Source: Aquamicrobium aerolatum DSM 21857 (GTDB taxonomy: Bacteria; Pseudomonadota; Alphaproteobacteria; Rhizobiales; Rhizobiaceae). Taken from it: DNA of 64,000 bases. The position numbers and the translations under genes are program-made. The stretch spans positions 41,857 to 105,856 of the forward strand of contig NZ_FORF01000014.1 in NCBI RefSeq assembly GCF_900113935.1, written 5' to 3'. Numbering within the stretch: the first letter of the stretch is position 1; every line of letters starts with the position of its first letter. The notes below the pieces were generated by a model. The model was given only the letters and a program-made list of their open reading frames with translations. It made no database searches and was not told the DNA's origin. This document shows, one piece after another, positions 15,283-25,432 of this stretch.

Positions 15283-16179
15283 ATGGATCGTTCGTTTCTG
15301 GTGATCGCAGCTTTGGTCGGGGCAGGCGCTTTTGGCGGCGTCCTGTTCTTTTTGCGTCCGATCCTGCGGATGTTTGGCTACGAGCTCATGTCTGCGTCCG
15401 CGGCTCGGGGCGCGAGCGCTGAAGCGCGTGGCAGCGCTGGGGACATGCATCGCGATCCAGACGCGGGCCGGCAGGAACGGGACCGGATAGGCGGTGTTCT
15501 CGATATCGTTGATCTGGAAGTTTCTGACGTCATGGTCCACCGTACCAAGATGCGGTCGGTGTGCATCGACCAGCCCGTCGAGGCGGTGGTGCATGATGTT
15601 CTGATGAGCCCGCACACCCGCTTGCCGTTGTGGCGTGACAGTACCGAAAATATCGTTGGCGTACTCCATTCCAAGGATTTGCTGCGCGCGCTGCATGAAG
15701 CGGGCAACGATGCCTCGCGCATCGACATCTCGAAAGTCGCGACCAAGCCCTGGTTTGTTCCGGACACAACGTCCCTGCCGGACCAGTTGAATGCTTTCCT
15801 GCGGCGAAAGACGCATTTCGCAATTGTTGTTGACGAATATGGCGAGATGGAAGGGCTGGTGACGCTCGAGGATATTCTTGAGGAGATTGTCGGTGACATC
15901 GCGGACGAGCACGATGTCGATGTTCAGGGCGTCAAGCAGGAAGCCGACGGATCGGTCGTCGTTGACGGAGCCGTGCCGATTCGGGATCTGAACCGGGCGC
16001 TTGGCTGGTCGCTGCCAGACGAGGAGGCGACCACGATTGCCGGGCTGGTCATCCACGAAACGCAGACGATCCCGGAGGTCCGACAAGCGTTTACCTTCCA
16101 CGGCAAGCGCTTCTTCATCATGCGCCGAGAGCGCAATCGCATCACGCGGATCAGGATCAGACCTGCCGATCAGGCCTGA
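15283..16179 (+). CDS. CorC/HlyC-like CBS-domain protein lacking the DUF21 membrane domain
   Basis: 298 residues. A single hydrophobic segment (about 5-28) is followed by two CBS domains (about 80-210: LEVSDVMVHRTKM, LPLWRDSTENIVGVLH, LRRKTHFAIVVDEYGEMEGL) and a CorC_HlyC C-terminal domain (220-298, ADGSVVVDGAVPIRDLN). Full-length proteins of this family in the order have about 430 residues with an N-terminal DUF21 domain of several helices; here about 130 residues are missing and the first residues look like the end of that domain. It follows aroB closely without an obvious ribosome-binding site. It may be a deletion derivative or a naturally short, CorC-like form. Confidence 0.85.
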   Translation: MDRSFLVIAALVGAGAFGGVLFFLRPILRMFGYELMSASAARGASAEARGSAGDMHRDPDAGRQERDRIGGVLDIVDLEVSDVMVHRTKMRSVCIDQPVEAVVHDVLMSPHTRLPLWRDSTENIVGVLHSKDLLRALHEAGNDASRIDISKVATKPWFVPDTTSLPDQLNAFLRRKTHFAIVVDEYGEMEGLVTLEDILEEIVGDIADEHDVDVQGVKQEADGSVVVDGAVPIRDLNRALGWSLPDEEATTIAGLVIHETQTIPEVRQAFTFHGKRFFIMRRERNRITRIRIRPADQA

Positions 16180-16230
16180 GCGGGTCTACGCACTCAACCG
16201 GCGCAGACGCCGTGCGTGATCGCGCCTGGG

Positions 16231-16545
16231 CTACCAGCGGGTTGCTTCACCAGGGGCGGATGCCTCGATCGCAAGCGCATGAACGCCCTGGTTCAATTCG
16301 TCCGCCAGTGTGTCGTTGACCGCGCGGTGGCGTTGCAGCCGGCTCATGGCAGAAAACATCTCTGCCACGATGCGGACACGGAAATGGGTTTCACCCGTGC
16401 CATCGAAAGAATCGTGGTGGTCAGAGCCGGAGTGATGGTGTCCGGCATGCAAATGGCTTTCGTTGATCACGACAAGCCTCTCGGGAGAAAAGGCAGAGTT
16501 GAGCTTCTCTTCTATCGTCGACTGGATGGACAAGGGCGGCTCCAT
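16231..16545 (-). CDS. BolA family protein
   Basis: 104 residues. SIQSTIEEKLNSAFSPERLVV, then HSGSDHHDSFDGTGETHFRVRIV and NQGVHALAIEASAPGE form the class II KH-like BolA fold; the invariant His of the VHALAI strand is present. BolA proteins bind [2Fe-2S] clusters with monothiol glutaredoxins and act in iron and stress regulation. It faces the CBS gene and is divergent from the DnaJ-domain gene, a gene order typical of Rhizobiales. Confidence 0.92.
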   Translation of the reverse strand: MEPPLSIQSTIEEKLNSAFSPERLVVINESHLHAGHHHSGSDHHDSFDGTGETHFRVRIVAEMFSAMSRLQRHRAVNDTLADELNQGVHALAIEASAPGEATRW

Positions 16546-16674
16546 TCACCATATGGGACATGCCCGCGGCGCAGGCGTGATTCATGCCGTTGGGCGATCA
16601 CCCGGGAAATGTCAATTCTTGTATCGGATCGCGAAGCGCCCATAATCAGGCAATAGCTTCGCTTGTTGAATCGT

Positions 16675-17289
16675 ATGAAACCGTATTCGAAATATTTCGA
16701 GAAGATTAAAGTGCGTCCGGACGCCAAGGCCGAGGCCAAGGCGAGCACACCCGCGTGCCAGTGGGACGGATGCACTGAGCCAGGCACGCACCGCGCGCCA
16801 GTTGGACGCATGCGCGAAGGTGAATATTTTAAATTCTGCTTCGACCACGTGCGCGAGTACAACAAGGGTTTCAATTATTTTTCAGGTGTTCCCGATTCGG
16901 ATATTGCGCGTTTCCAGAAAGAAGCGCTGACGGGTCACCGTCCGACCTGGAAGATGGGCGCCAATGCTCAGGCGACGTCTTCTCCCGATTTTGCGCAGAA
17001 ACGCTCGGGCAATGCCGGTTATCACAACCGGATGCGCGACCAATATGGCATTTTCGGTGACCAGGCGCCGCCGCGGGCGCGCGAGCGCAAGCTGAAGTCG
17101 CTTGAGGCCAAGGCGATGGAAACGCTTGGCCTTGACGCAAAGGCGACTGGCGAAGACATAAAGGCGCGCTATAAGGAACTCGTGAAACGCCACCATCCGG
17201 ATGCGAATGGCGGTGACAGAGGTTCGGAAGACCGTTTGCGAGATGTGTTGCAGGCCTATCGCGTGCTGAAACAAGCAGGTTTGTGTTAG
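16675..17289 (+). CDS. DnaJ-domain molecular chaperone-like protein
   Basis: 204 residues from the ATG at 16675; TTG codons just upstream give at most four more residues. The N-terminal part (1-130) has a Cys/His cluster (PACQWDGCTEPGTHRAPVG, FKFCFDHVREYNKGFNYF) that may bind a metal. The C-terminal J domain (about 138-204) contains ARYKELVKRHHPDANGGD with the essential HPD tripeptide. This is the DnaJ-like protein always found between bolA and cobS in Rhizobiales; its client is unknown. Confidence 0.9.
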   Translation: MKPYSKYFEKIKVRPDAKAEAKASTPACQWDGCTEPGTHRAPVGRMREGEYFKFCFDHVREYNKGFNYFSGVPDSDIARFQKEALTGHRPTWKMGANAQATSSPDFAQKRSGNAGYHNRMRDQYGIFGDQAPPRARERKLKSLEAKAMETLGLDAKATGEDIKARYKELVKRHHPDANGGDRGSEDRLRDVLQAYRVLKQAGLC

Positions 17290-17368
17290 GCGCAGTGTCT
17301 GATAAAGACGGCCCCCGGAAGAAGACAAGAACACCGGCGAAAGCGCGGCTTTCGCACGTGGAGGCATG

Positions 17369-18355
17369 ATGAACAAGGTCGATCGCGACATCGCCAACCT
17401 GCCCGATACTACGGTTTCGGTGAAGGATATTTTCTGCTTCGAATCCTCGATGGTCGTTCCGGCCTATTCGGCTACGAGCGAGCACGTCCCGGATATCGAT
17501 CCCGACTACCTGTTTGACCCCCAGACGACGCTGGCGATCCTTTCGGGCTTTGCCTTCAATCGTCGTGTGATGGTGTCCGGCTATCACGGCACCGGCAAAT
17601 CGACGCATATCGAGCAGGTTGCGGCGCGCCTCAACTGGCCTTGCGTGCGCATCAATCTCGACAGCCATGTCAGCCGTATCGATCTGGTTGGCAAGGACGC
17701 GATTGTGCTGCGCGACGGCATGCAGGTCACCGAATTCAAGGACGGCATCCTGCCCTGGGCCTACCAGCACAATGTCGCGCTGGTGTTCGACGAATATGAC
17801 GCTGGCCGTCCGGACGTGATGTTCGTGATCCAGCGCGTGCTGGAAGCGTCTGGCCGCCTGACGCTGCTCGACCAGAGCCGCGTGATCCGCCCGCACCCGG
17901 CCTTCCGCCTGTTTGCAACCGCCAACACGGTTGGGCTTGGCGACACGACCGGCCTCTATCATGGCACCCAGCAGATCAACCAGGCGCAGATGGACCGTTG
18001 GTCCATTGTCACGACGCTGAACTATCTGCCGCATGAGCAGGAAGTGAACATCGTTCTGGCCAAGGCGAAGCACTTCCAGACCGAGAAGGGACGCGACATC
18101 GTCAGCAAGATGGTGCGCGTTGCAGACATGACGCGCTCCGCCTTCATCAATGGCGATCTGTCGACCGTGATGAGCCCGCGGACCGTGATCACCTGGGCAG
18201 AAAACGCCGAAATCTTCGGCGATGTCGGTTTTGCGTTCAGGCTCACCTTCCTCAACAAGTGCGACGAACTGGAACGCTCGGTGGTGGCCGAGTTCTACCA
18301 GCGCGCTTTTGGTGAAGAACTTCCTGAGTCGGCAGCCAACATAGTTCTGGGGTAA
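17369..18355 (+). CDS. cobS: Aerobic cobaltochelatase subunit CobS
   Basis: 328 residues (329 if the immediately preceding ATG is used; GGAGG lies only one base before that one, so the second ATG is spaced better). AAA+ MoxR-like ATPase with Walker [14 protein letters not shown] near residues 70-82 and Walker [15 protein letters not shown]. With CobT and CobN it inserts Co2+ into hydrogenobyrinate a,c-diamide in aerobic cobalamin synthesis. cobT begins three bases after its stop, forming an operon. cobN is not in the window. Confidence 0.96.
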   Translation: MNKVDRDIANLPDTTVSVKDIFCFESSMVVPAYSATSEHVPDIDPDYLFDPQTTLAILSGFAFNRRVMVSGYHGTGKSTHIEQVAARLNWPCVRINLDSHVSRIDLVGKDAIVLRDGMQVTEFKDGILPWAYQHNVALVFDEYDAGRPDVMFVIQRVLEASGRLTLLDQSRVIRPHPAFRLFATANTVGLGDTTGLYHGTQQINQAQMDRWSIVTTLNYLPHEQEVNIVLAKAKHFQTEKGRDIVSKMVRVADMTRSAFINGDLSTVMSPRTVITWAENAEIFGDVGFAFRLTFLNKCDELERSVVAEFYQRAFGEELPESAANIVLG

Positions 18356-18358
18356 TCC

Positions 18359-20242
18359 TTGTCCGGTCCGGGAGACAACACGCGCAACAAGCCGTTGAAG
18401 AACGGTGAAGCCGACGTTTTCAAGCGTGCGGTGAGCGTGTCGATGCGCGCGCTTTCTGGCGATAATGAACTGGAAGTGTCGTTTTCCAAGGAGAAGCCAT
18501 CACTGGTGGGCGGTCGCGCCCGCCTGCCGGACCTGCCCAAGAAGGCAAGCGCGGAAGATATCGCGATCACGCGCGGTCTTGGCGATTCGATGGCTCTGCG
18601 CCAGGCGCGTCACGATCCGCGCATCCACATGAAGCTAGCGCCGGAAGGCAAGCGGGCTCGCGCTATCTTTGACGCGGTGGAGCAGGCGCGTGTCGAGGCC
18701 ATCGGCAGTCGGGCCATGGCCGGGGTTGCCGACAATATCGGCTCGATGCTTGAGGACAAATACGCCAAGGCCAATCTGGCCGACGTTTCCGACCAGGCCG
18801 ATGCGCCGCTGGAGGAAGCGGTGGCGCTGATGGTGCGCGAGAAGCTGACGGGGCGCGCTGCGCCTCGCAGTGGTCAGCGTGTCGTTGACCTGTGGCGGTC
18901 ATGGGTCGACGAAAAGGCCGGAACTGATTTCGACAGTCTGAACGACGCTCTTGATGACCAGCAGGCTTTTGCCCGCGTTGTGCGCAACATGCTCGCATCG
19001 ATGGAAATGGCCGAAGAGATGGGTCAGGACGAAGAGAGCGAGGAAGCGGACGATTCCGAAGACCAGCCGCAAGGTGAGGAACAGAGCGAAGAGGGGGGCG
19101 AGGACGATTCCGGCTCCGATGATTCGCAGTCTGAAGAAACCGACGCGTCGAGTGAGGATCAGGAGACTGGCGAAACCGAAACGTCCGACGCCAGCGCTGA
19201 CGATTTCTCTGACGACGAAGACCTCGATGCGGAAACCCCCGGCGAAGCCAAGCGCAACGACGACCCGTTCGCCAATCTGTCGAAGGATATCGACTACAAG
19301 GTTTTCACCACGGCGTTCGATGAAACGGTCGGAGCCGAGGAGCTTTGCGACGAGGAAGAGCTGGAGCGTCTGCGCGCCTTCCTCGACAAGCAGCTCGCGA
19401 ATCTGCAGGGTGTCGTAGGACGGCTTGCCAATCGCCTGCAGCGCCGTCTGATGGCGCAGCAAAACCGGTCCTGGGAGTTTGACCTCGAAGAGGGTGTCCT
19501 CGACACCGCACGCCTGCTACGGGTCGTGCTGGACCCGATGCAGCCGCTGTCGTTCAAGCGTGAACGTGACACCAATTTCCGCGACACGGTGGTGACGCTG
19601 GTTCTGGACAATTCCGGCTCCATGCGTGGGCGCCCGATCACGGTTGCCGCCACTTGCGCCGATATTCTGGCGCGCACACTGGAGCGTTGCGGCGTGTCGG
19701 TCGAAATTCTGGGCTTCACCACGCGGGCTTGGAAGGGCGGTCAGTCGCGGGAGCAGTGGCTCAAGGATGGCAAGCCCGCCAGCCCAGGTCGCCTCAACGA
19801 TCTGCGCCACATCATCTACAAGTCGGCCGATGCGCCGTGGCGCCGTTCGCGCCGCAATCTTGGGCTGATGATGCGCGAAGGCCTGCTGAAAGAGAACATC
19901 GACGGTGAAGCGCTGCTGTGGGCGCATAGCCGCCTGATCGCGCGCCCCGAGCAGCGCAAGATCCTGATGATGATTTCCGACGGTGCGCCGGTCGATGACT
20001 CCACGCTGTCGGTCAATCCCGGCAATTATCTGGAACGTCACCTGCGCGCTGTGATCGACCTGATCGAGACACGTTCGCCGGTCGAGTTGCTGGCGATCGG
20101 CATCGGGCATGATGTGACACGCTACTATCGTCGCGCCGTCACGATCGTGGATGCCGAGGAGCTGGCCGGCGCGATGACCGAGCAGTTGGCGAGCCTGTTT
20201 GGTGAGGAGACCACCCGCGGCCAGAGACGGCGCGTCAGATGA
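18359..20242 (+). CDS. cobT: Aerobic cobaltochelatase subunit CobT
   Basis: 627 residues, apparently from a TTG codon three bases past the cobS stop. The N-terminal part is followed by a long acidic region (about 218-305, rich in Glu/Asp/Ser) and a C-terminal von Willebrand A domain with the metal-ion site DNSGSMRG near residue 420. It forms the CobST ring that powers CobN. The following gene starts inside its stop codon (ATGA). Confidence 0.95.
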   Translation: MSGPGDNTRNKPLKNGEADVFKRAVSVSMRALSGDNELEVSFSKEKPSLVGGRARLPDLPKKASAEDIAITRGLGDSMALRQARHDPRIHMKLAPEGKRARAIFDAVEQARVEAIGSRAMAGVADNIGSMLEDKYAKANLADVSDQADAPLEEAVALMVREKLTGRAAPRSGQRVVDLWRSWVDEKAGTDFDSLNDALDDQQAFARVVRNMLASMEMAEEMGQDEESEEADDSEDQPQGEEQSEEGGEDDSGSDDSQSEETDASSEDQETGETETSDASADDFSDDEDLDAETPGEAKRNDDPFANLSKDIDYKVFTTAFDETVGAEELCDEEELERLRAFLDKQLANLQGVVGRLANRLQRRLMAQQNRSWEFDLEEGVLDTARLLRVVLDPMQPLSFKRERDTNFRDTVVTLVLDNSGSMRGRPITVAATCADILARTLERCGVSVEILGFTTRAWKGGQSREQWLKDGKPASPGRLNDLRHIIYKSADAPWRRSRRNLGLMMREGLLKENIDGEALLWAHSRLIARPEQRKILMMISDGAPVDDSTLSVNPGNYLERHLRAVIDLIETRSPVELLAIGIGHDVTRYYRRAVTIVDAEELAGAMTEQLASLFGEETTRGQRRRVR

Positions 20243-21237
20243 GGTGGGCAGCGGTTGCCCTTGCGGCCGCGCTTGCCGTTCTGTCACCTTACTCCGACGC
20301 GCTTGCTCAGGCTGAGCCTGTCGAGGTCCGCGCGCGTCCTGTCACGCATTTTCGTCTCGGATCCGATGAACGCTTTTTCGGCCCGCTCGAATTCGTCGGC
20401 GGCTTTGAAATGCGCTCGCCTGAACGGCGGTTTGGGCAGTTCTCGGCTCTGAGATTTCTGGAGCCGGGCAAAAAATTTGCGGGCGTCGCCGATCATGGCT
20501 TCTGGTTTTTCGGATCGATCCTTCGAGACGACGACCTCGTTCCTGTGGGCGTCGCGGACTTCACGATGCAAGCCATGCTTGGCGACGATGGCGAGGTCAT
20601 CGAAAGCAAGCTCGACAAGGACGCAGAGGCGCTCGACATCAGCGGCGATGTCGCCACGGTGGCGTTCGAACGGCGAGCGCGCATCACTGAATATGCGCTT
20701 GAACCGGCTGATATGGGAAAGCCGGTCCGGCATCTCGACATAGTCGTGCCACGCCATGAACTACGTAGCAACCAAGGTTTTGAGACGCTGGTGCGGGCAC
20801 CGCAGGACGGGCCGCTCCAAGGGGCGCGGCTCGTCATCGCCGAACGCAGCCTTGATGAAGAGGGAAACCTGTTCTCGGCCATTCTGGAAGGGCCTGGCCG
20901 GGGGCTGTTCAAGGTTGTTCGCAGCGACGATTTCGACGTGACGGATGGCGCGTTCCTGCCAGACGGCGATCTGTTGTTGCTGGAGCGCCGCTTCTCGCTG
21001 GCAAGCGGCGTCGCCATGCGACTGCGTCGCATCGACGGCGCCTCGGTTCGCGCCGGCGCCTTGCTTGACGGCGCGGTGCTGATGGAAGCGAATATGGGCT
21101 ACCAGATCGACAATATGGAAGGCCTGGACGTCTGGCGGCGCAGCGATGGCAAACTCATCCTGTCGCTGCTGTCAGACAACAACCAGTCGTTTCTCCAGCG
21201 CACGCTCTATCTGGAATTCATCCTGCACGACGAATGA
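20239..21237 (+). CDS. Exported protein of the phytase-like esterase family
   Basis: 332 residues. A signal peptide ([15 protein letters not shown]..., cleavage near ALAQA) is followed by a beta-propeller-like sequence: [89 protein letters not shown]. These are the conserved blocks of the esterase-like activity of phytase (Phytase-like) family. True substrates are unknown. Four-base overlap with cobT suggests co-transcription, a conserved linkage whose functional sense is unclear. Confidence 0.85.
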   Translation: MRWAAVALAAALAVLSPYSDALAQAEPVEVRARPVTHFRLGSDERFFGPLEFVGGFEMRSPERRFGQFSALRFLEPGKKFAGVADHGFWFFGSILRDDDLVPVGVADFTMQAMLGDDGEVIESKLDKDAEALDISGDVATVAFERRARITEYALEPADMGKPVRHLDIVVPRHELRSNQGFETLVRAPQDGPLQGARLVIAERSLDEEGNLFSAILEGPGRGLFKVVRSDDFDVTDGAFLPDGDLLLLERRFSLASGVAMRLRRIDGASVRAGALLDGAVLMEANMGYQIDNMEGLDVWRRSDGKLILSLLSDNNQSFLQRTLYLEFILHDE

Positions 21238-21241
21238 GAGA

Positions 21242-21607
21242 TCAGGCCGCGATGGCTTCCTGCACCTTGCTGCGGATTTCGGCCAGCGAAAAAGGCTTGG
21301 GCACCACGTCGATAATGACTTGCGCCAGATCTTCCGCCCGCTCCCGCTGCTCGGCATAGCCGGTCATCAGCAGGATCTTCAGCCCTGGAAACTCGCTGGC
21401 GGCTTTCATCGCCATTTCAATGCCGTCCATTGCCGGCATGCGGATATCCGAGAGGACGAGGTCGTAGTCGCCTTCCGCCTTGCGAATCGATTCGAGGCCC
21501 AGATCACCGTCCTCAGCCGTCTCGACGACGTGGCCGGAGGCGGCGATTGCACGGGCGGTGAAGGTACGAACGGAATCGTCGTCTTCGACAATCAGGATCT
21601 TCGCCAT
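21242..21607 (-). CDS. cpdR: Single-domain response regulator CpdR
   Basis: 121 residues, only a receiver domain: acidic pair VEDDDSV, phosphoacceptor in VLSDIRMPAMDG, Thr in LLMTGYAEQRERA, Lys in VVPKPFSLAEI. Length, the sequence TGYAEQ and the DVVPKPF block match CpdR, which in its unphosphorylated form primes ClpXP to degrade cell-cycle regulators and is phosphorylated by the CckA-ChpT relay. It lies three bases past the hpt stop. Identified by sequence pattern, not by experiment. Confidence 0.88.
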   Translation of the reverse strand: MAKILIVEDDDSVRTFTARAIAASGHVVETAEDGDLGLESIRKAEGDYDLVLSDIRMPAMDGIEMAMKAASEFPGLKILLMTGYAEQRERAEDLAQVIIDVVPKPFSLAEIRSKVQEAIAA

Positions 21608-21610
21608 AGC

Positions 21611-22153
21611 TTACGCGTCCCCCTTGACCACGCCGACAAACGGCAATTCGCGGAAGGCATGGGCAACGTCCATACCGTAGCCGACAACGAAATAGTCGGG
21701 GCACTCAAAGCCGACAAAGTCAGCGTCCAACTCGGTCTGGCGCTTGGTGTGCTTGTCGAGAAGCACGGCGATGGATACGCTTTTTGCGCCGCGCGACAGC
21801 ATCAGGTCACGGGTGAAGGTCAGCGTCTTGCCGGATTCGAGAATGTCGTCGACCAGCAGCACGTCGCGTCCGGCGACCTCATTGTCGATGTCGCGCAGCA
21901 CGCGAACTTCGCCGGATGTCGTGCCGGTGCCGTAGCTTGAGATGAAAATGAACTCGACTTCCGGCGACAGGCCGGTGTCATGCATCGCGCGGATCAGGTC
22001 GGCGGCGAACACGAAGGAGCCCTTCAGGATCGAGATGACCAGAAGGTCCTTGTATTCACGCTCCGCGATAGCCTTTGCGAGTTCGAGATTGCGGCGCGCA
22101 ATCGTGGAAGCGCTGAACAGCACTTCAATGTCTTTGTCCCGGACGACTGGCAT
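21611..22153 (-). CDS. hpt: Hypoxanthine phosphoribosyltransferase
   Basis: 180 residues. The PRPP-binding motif VLLVDDILESGKTLT, the upstream GSFVFAADLIRAM loop and the C-terminal FVGFECPDYFVVGYGMD (base-binding region) are all typical of HPRT. Salvages hypoxanthine (and guanine) to the nucleotides. It overlaps the upstream gene's stop by one base and is followed by cpdR, so the three may form an operon. Confidence 0.94.
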   Translation of the reverse strand: MPVVRDKDIEVLFSASTIARRNLELAKAIAEREYKDLLVISILKGSFVFAADLIRAMHDTGLSPEVEFIFISSYGTGTTSGEVRVLRDIDNEVAGRDVLLVDDILESGKTLTFTRDLMLSRGAKSVSIAVLLDKHTKRQTELDADFVGFECPDYFVVGYGMDVAHAFRELPFVGVVKGDA

Positions 22154-22773
22154 CAGTGAGAAACCTCTTGAAAGGTAACGGCGACGATCTTCACCCCATT
22201 CCTAGGGGGCTCCAACCGGCTCGAAAAGGCATAGCGACCACCGGGCGTCAGCTCGGTTTCGCTTGTCCCCAGATAATAGCGCGTGACCGCTCCGTCGGTT
22301 GCAATGACCGCGATTTCTATCGGTGGCAAGGGGCGGGTTTCTGCGCCACGGTTTTCCGCTGCGCCATTCACAAAAAGGATGTCCTGGCCATTCTGATGTT
22401 CGAGGCGGCTTTCAACGTCGGCAATCTGTAGCGCAGGCGATTTTTCCTCCTGCATGGCGAGCACCTTGGAACGCGCCAGTTCATGGCCGCCAGAAAGCCA
22501 GAAAGCCAGCACCACGAGTGTCAGTCCCGACGCCCAGAACATTGTACCGCCACGGCGCTGCTGCGTCTCGTCCAGCGCGCGACGGGTCAGGAGTTCCATG
22601 CCCTTCACATTCTTGTGTGTTCGGAAATGCGACGACGGCAAGGCTGATCCGATCTCGACAGTTTCGAACTGCGCGTCGGTCGCCCGGCGCAATTTTTCCC
22701 CGTCGCGGGCAGAACGCGGGGTGTCGGTCATGATTTCGCCGAAAACCGAGCGTGGCGTGTCTTGCTCGTGCAT
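22153..22773 (-). CDS. Membrane protein encoded opposite ftsE, unknown function
   Basis: 206 residues from the ATG at 22773; an ATG at 22794 and a TTG at 22821 are possible longer starts. A disordered charged N-terminus (1-70) precedes one transmembrane helix (about 85-105, FWASGLTLVVLAFWLSGG) and a beta-rich periplasmic domain (DVESRLEHQNGQDILFVNGA, YYLGTSETELTPGGRYAFSSRLEPP) that resembles the DUF3426-like C-terminus of MJ0042-type proteins often placed beside ftsEX in this order. The zinc-ribbon of those proteins is not seen here. Overlaps hpt by one base. Confidence 0.75.
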   Translation of the reverse strand: MHEQDTPRSVFGEIMTDTPRSARDGEKLRRATDAQFETVEIGSALPSSHFRTHKNVKGMELLTRRALDETQQRRGGTMFWASGLTLVVLAFWLSGGHELARSKVLAMQEEKSPALQIADVESRLEHQNGQDILFVNGAAENRGAETRPLPPIEIAVIATDGAVTRYYLGTSETELTPGGRYAFSSRLEPPRNGVKIVAVTFQEVSH

Positions 22774-22945
22774 GCAGCCGGGCCATCCTTCCATGCGGTG
22801 CAGCCCTATCGGTAGCTCCAATAGGTTAATGTATCGCTGCGCCGGGAGACTGTTAACGCTGCATTAACCATACATAGAGATGTTCCGCGTTTAGGTCAGT
22901 TTCGATGCAATTGACCAGAAATCACGCGCAAATCAGGAAATTCCG

Positions 22946-23605
22946 GTGATCCGATTCGAAAATGTCGGCCTCAGATACGGCATGGGTCCGGAAATTCTCC
23001 GAGACATCTCGTTTCATTTGCCCGAGCGCTCGTTTCAGTTTCTGAGCGGACCGTCGGGGGCAGGCAAGACGACCCTTCTGCGCCTGCTTTTTCTGGCGCT
23101 CAAGCCGACGCGGGGACTGATTACGGTCTTCGGCAAGGATCGCTCCTTGATCACGCGGCAGGAACTGCCCGTGCTGCGCCGGCGCATTGGTGTCGTGTAT
23201 CAGGATTTCCGCCTGCTCGATCACATGACCACCTATGAGAATGTCGCTCTGCCGCTGCGGGTGCGGGGGCGCGAGGAAGCGAGCTATCGCAACGACGTTA
23301 TCGACCTGCTCAAATGGGTCGGACTGGGCGATCGGATGCATGTCCTTCCCCCCGTTCTGTCAGGTGGCGAAAAGCAGCGCACGGCCATCGCCCGCGCGTT
23401 GATCGAGCAGCCTCGGGTGTTGTTTGCCGATGAGCCGACCGGCAACGTCGATCCGCCGCTGGCGCGCCGATTGCTGCGCCTTTTCCTTGAGCTCAACCGG
23501 CTGGGGACTGCCGTCGTCATTGCGACCCACGATATCGGGTTGATGGAACAGGTCGATGCCCGCCGGATGATTCTCTCGGACGGAAGGCTCGAAATCCATG
23601 ACTGA
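22946..23605 (+). CDS. ftsE: Cell division ATP-binding protein FtsE
   Basis: 219 residues from a GTG. ABC ATPase with Walker A SGPSGAGKTTLLRL, Q-loop YQDFRLLDHMT, signature LSGGEKQRTAIARAL and Walker B VLFADEPTGNVDP. The LLDHMTTYENVALPL and EPTGNVD context is characteristic of FtsE. With FtsX it controls septal peptidoglycan hydrolases. It overlaps ftsX by eight bases. Confidence 0.95.
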   Translation: MIRFENVGLRYGMGPEILRDISFHLPERSFQFLSGPSGAGKTTLLRLLFLALKPTRGLITVFGKDRSLITRQELPVLRRRIGVVYQDFRLLDHMTTYENVALPLRVRGREEASYRNDVIDLLKWVGLGDRMHVLPPVLSGGEKQRTAIARALIEQPRVLFADEPTGNVDPPLARRLLRLFLELNRLGTAVVIATHDIGLMEQVDARRMILSDGRLEIHD

Positions 23606-24569
23606 GCCGTTGGCAACCGAAGACCACTACGGGCGCGCGGCAGAAAGGGTGCCGCGCAAATCCGCGCCGATCATGCCGCCACAAAACGTGGCCGGCAGCG
23701 CATTGATCCTCGTCATCGCAATCATGACCTTCCTGTCCTGCCTGACGCTCGGTGCGGTGACGCTGGTGCGCGACACGGCATCGACCTGGCAAACCCAGAT
23801 TGCGCGCGAAGCGACAATCCAGATCAAACCCGCCGACGGGCTCGACATGGAGGCGGCGCTGTCCAGTGCGCAGCGCATTGCATCGGGCTTTGCCGGTGTG
23901 CGCTCGGCCAGCATTGTCGGCCAGGACGCGACCCTTCGCCTGCTGGAGCCGTGGTTGGGCACCGGTTTCAATCTGGAGGAACTGCCGGTTCCGCGGCTGG
24001 TGATCGTGACGATAGACCCCGTTGCGCCACCTGATTTTGCTGCTTTGCGCGCCGCGCTCGCTGAGGCCGTGCCACAGGCGTCGCTCGACGATCACCGCAC
24101 CTGGGTCGACCGCCTCATCGCAATGGCCAACACTACCGTGACCATCGGCGTGTCCGTGCTGATCCTGATGTTGTCTGCCACGACTCTGGCGATCGTGTTT
24201 GCAACGCGCGGCGCGATGGCGGGCAATGGTCACATCATCGAGGTGCTGCACTTCGTCGGGGCGGAGGCCGGGTTCATTGCGCGCCAGTTCAGACGCCATT
24301 TTCTGCTCACGGGGATGAAGGGTGCGCTCGCCGGAGGGCTCGCGGCTACCATCGTCTTTGTCGGCTTTTCCTGGTGGTCGTCGCGCAACATGGCGACCCC
24401 ACAAGCCGATCAGGCGACGGCCTTGTTTGGCAATTTTTCCATCGGCGCGGCAGGCTATGGTGGCGTCATTCTGGTCGTGGTGCTCGTTGCCGCGCTGACC
24501 GCCGCGACCTCACATCTGACGGTCGTTTCCTTCCTCAGCGAGCTTGACGGCACGCAGCACGACGGTTGA
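23598..24569 (+). CDS. ftsX: Cell division ABC transporter permease FtsX
   Basis: 323 residues. A cytosolic N-terminus, first transmembrane helix (about 33-55), a periplasmic domain (56-175) with the FtsX extracellular fold (VRSASIVGQDATLRLLEPWLG), and three more helices (about 175-200, 235-255, 285-310). Couples ATP hydrolysis by FtsE to activation of cell-wall hydrolases at the septum. Starts within the end of ftsE. Confidence 0.93.
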   Translation: MTEPLATEDHYGRAAERVPRKSAPIMPPQNVAGSALILVIAIMTFLSCLTLGAVTLVRDTASTWQTQIAREATIQIKPADGLDMEAALSSAQRIASGFAGVRSASIVGQDATLRLLEPWLGTGFNLEELPVPRLVIVTIDPVAPPDFAALRAALAEAVPQASLDDHRTWVDRLIAMANTTVTIGVSVLILMLSATTLAIVFATRGAMAGNGHIIEVLHFVGAEAGFIARQFRRHFLLTGMKGALAGGLAATIVFVGFSWWSSRNMATPQADQATALFGNFSIGAAGYGGVILVVVLVAALTAATSHLTVVSFLSELDGTQHDG

Positions 24570-24605
24570 GAATCCCGTCAACGTTAATCGCGAAACGTCT
24601 ATCCA

Positions 24606-25355
24606 ATGCCGCAATTGCCGGATAACGATATCGACATGAAGGGGCCTCACGAAAACAGCTCGTCGCAACCGGCGCCGAGCGACAAGACGGGTGTTGCAAA
24701 GGCGCGCCGGTCGGGTTTTCGTGTTGTCGGGCAGGCGTTTCTCGTGCTCGTCGTTTGTGGCCTTGCTTTCGTCGGCGGCTTTGCTGCGTTCGCAACCCAT
24801 GTTGCGCAACTGACAACACCGGTGGAGCCCCGCGAAGCTGATGCGATCATCGTTCTGACCGGTGGAGAAAAGCGTCTGGACGCGGCGGTGGACCTTCTCA
24901 AATCCGGCAAGGGTCAGCGACTGCTGATCAGCGGCGTTCATCCGTCGGCGCGCATCGTCGACCTGCAGCGCGCGACTGGTGGCGATGCCAGCCTGTTTTC
25001 CTGTTGCGTTGATATCGACCGGGCAGCGCTGGATACGATCGGCAATGCCGAAGAAAGCGCCAAGTGGATCAATTCCCATGAGTGGGACAGGATCATTGTT
25101 GTAACCAACAATTATCACATGCCACGCAGCCTGCTGGAACTTCGTCGCTACGCCGGGGATGTTGATCTGGTGCCGTATCCGGTCGTGAACACCCGCCTGG
25201 ATAGCGGCGAGTGGATCACCAACCGCGCCGCGCTGCGGGTTCTGTTTACCGAATATGCCAAATATCTGGTGTCGCTGGTTCGCGGAATAGCTTCCTGGGG
25301 CGCGGCCACTGACAATGGTGGTGAATTGGTCGTGTCTTCGCGGCTCGGCAAATAG
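24606..25355 (+). CDS. YdcF family (DUF218) membrane-anchored protein
   Basis: 249 residues. Cytosolic N-terminus, one transmembrane helix (about 40-62), then a DUF218 domain with EADAIIVLTGGEKRLDAAVDLL, LLISGVHP, IVVTNNYHMPRSLLELRRY. These are the conserved nucleotide-like binding loops of the YdcF/SanA/ElyC group, some of which act on envelope carbon-lipid metabolism. The function is unknown. It follows ftsX by 36 bases and precedes plsC. Confidence 0.9.
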   Translation: MPQLPDNDIDMKGPHENSSSQPAPSDKTGVAKARRSGFRVVGQAFLVLVVCGLAFVGGFAAFATHVAQLTTPVEPREADAIIVLTGGEKRLDAAVDLLKSGKGQRLLISGVHPSARIVDLQRATGGDASLFSCCVDIDRAALDTIGNAEESAKWINSHEWDRIIVVTNNYHMPRSLLELRRYAGDVDLVPYPVVNTRLDSGEWITNRAALRVLFTEYAKYLVSLVRGIASWGAATDNGGELVVSSRLGK

Positions 25356-25432
25356 ACGTCACCAGCCTCCGTTTCCCTTTCCCTTCCGATAGTGTAACCA
25401 GCAGACCGCGTGACATTTTTCAGGCTGTTTCC

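Noticed and set aside
16871..18073. Minus-strand open frame of 400 codons opposite the dnaJ-like gene and cobS
   Set aside because: Antisense to two well-conserved genes; the product is rich in His, Arg and Asp with no recognisable domain. A shadow of GC-rich coding sequence.
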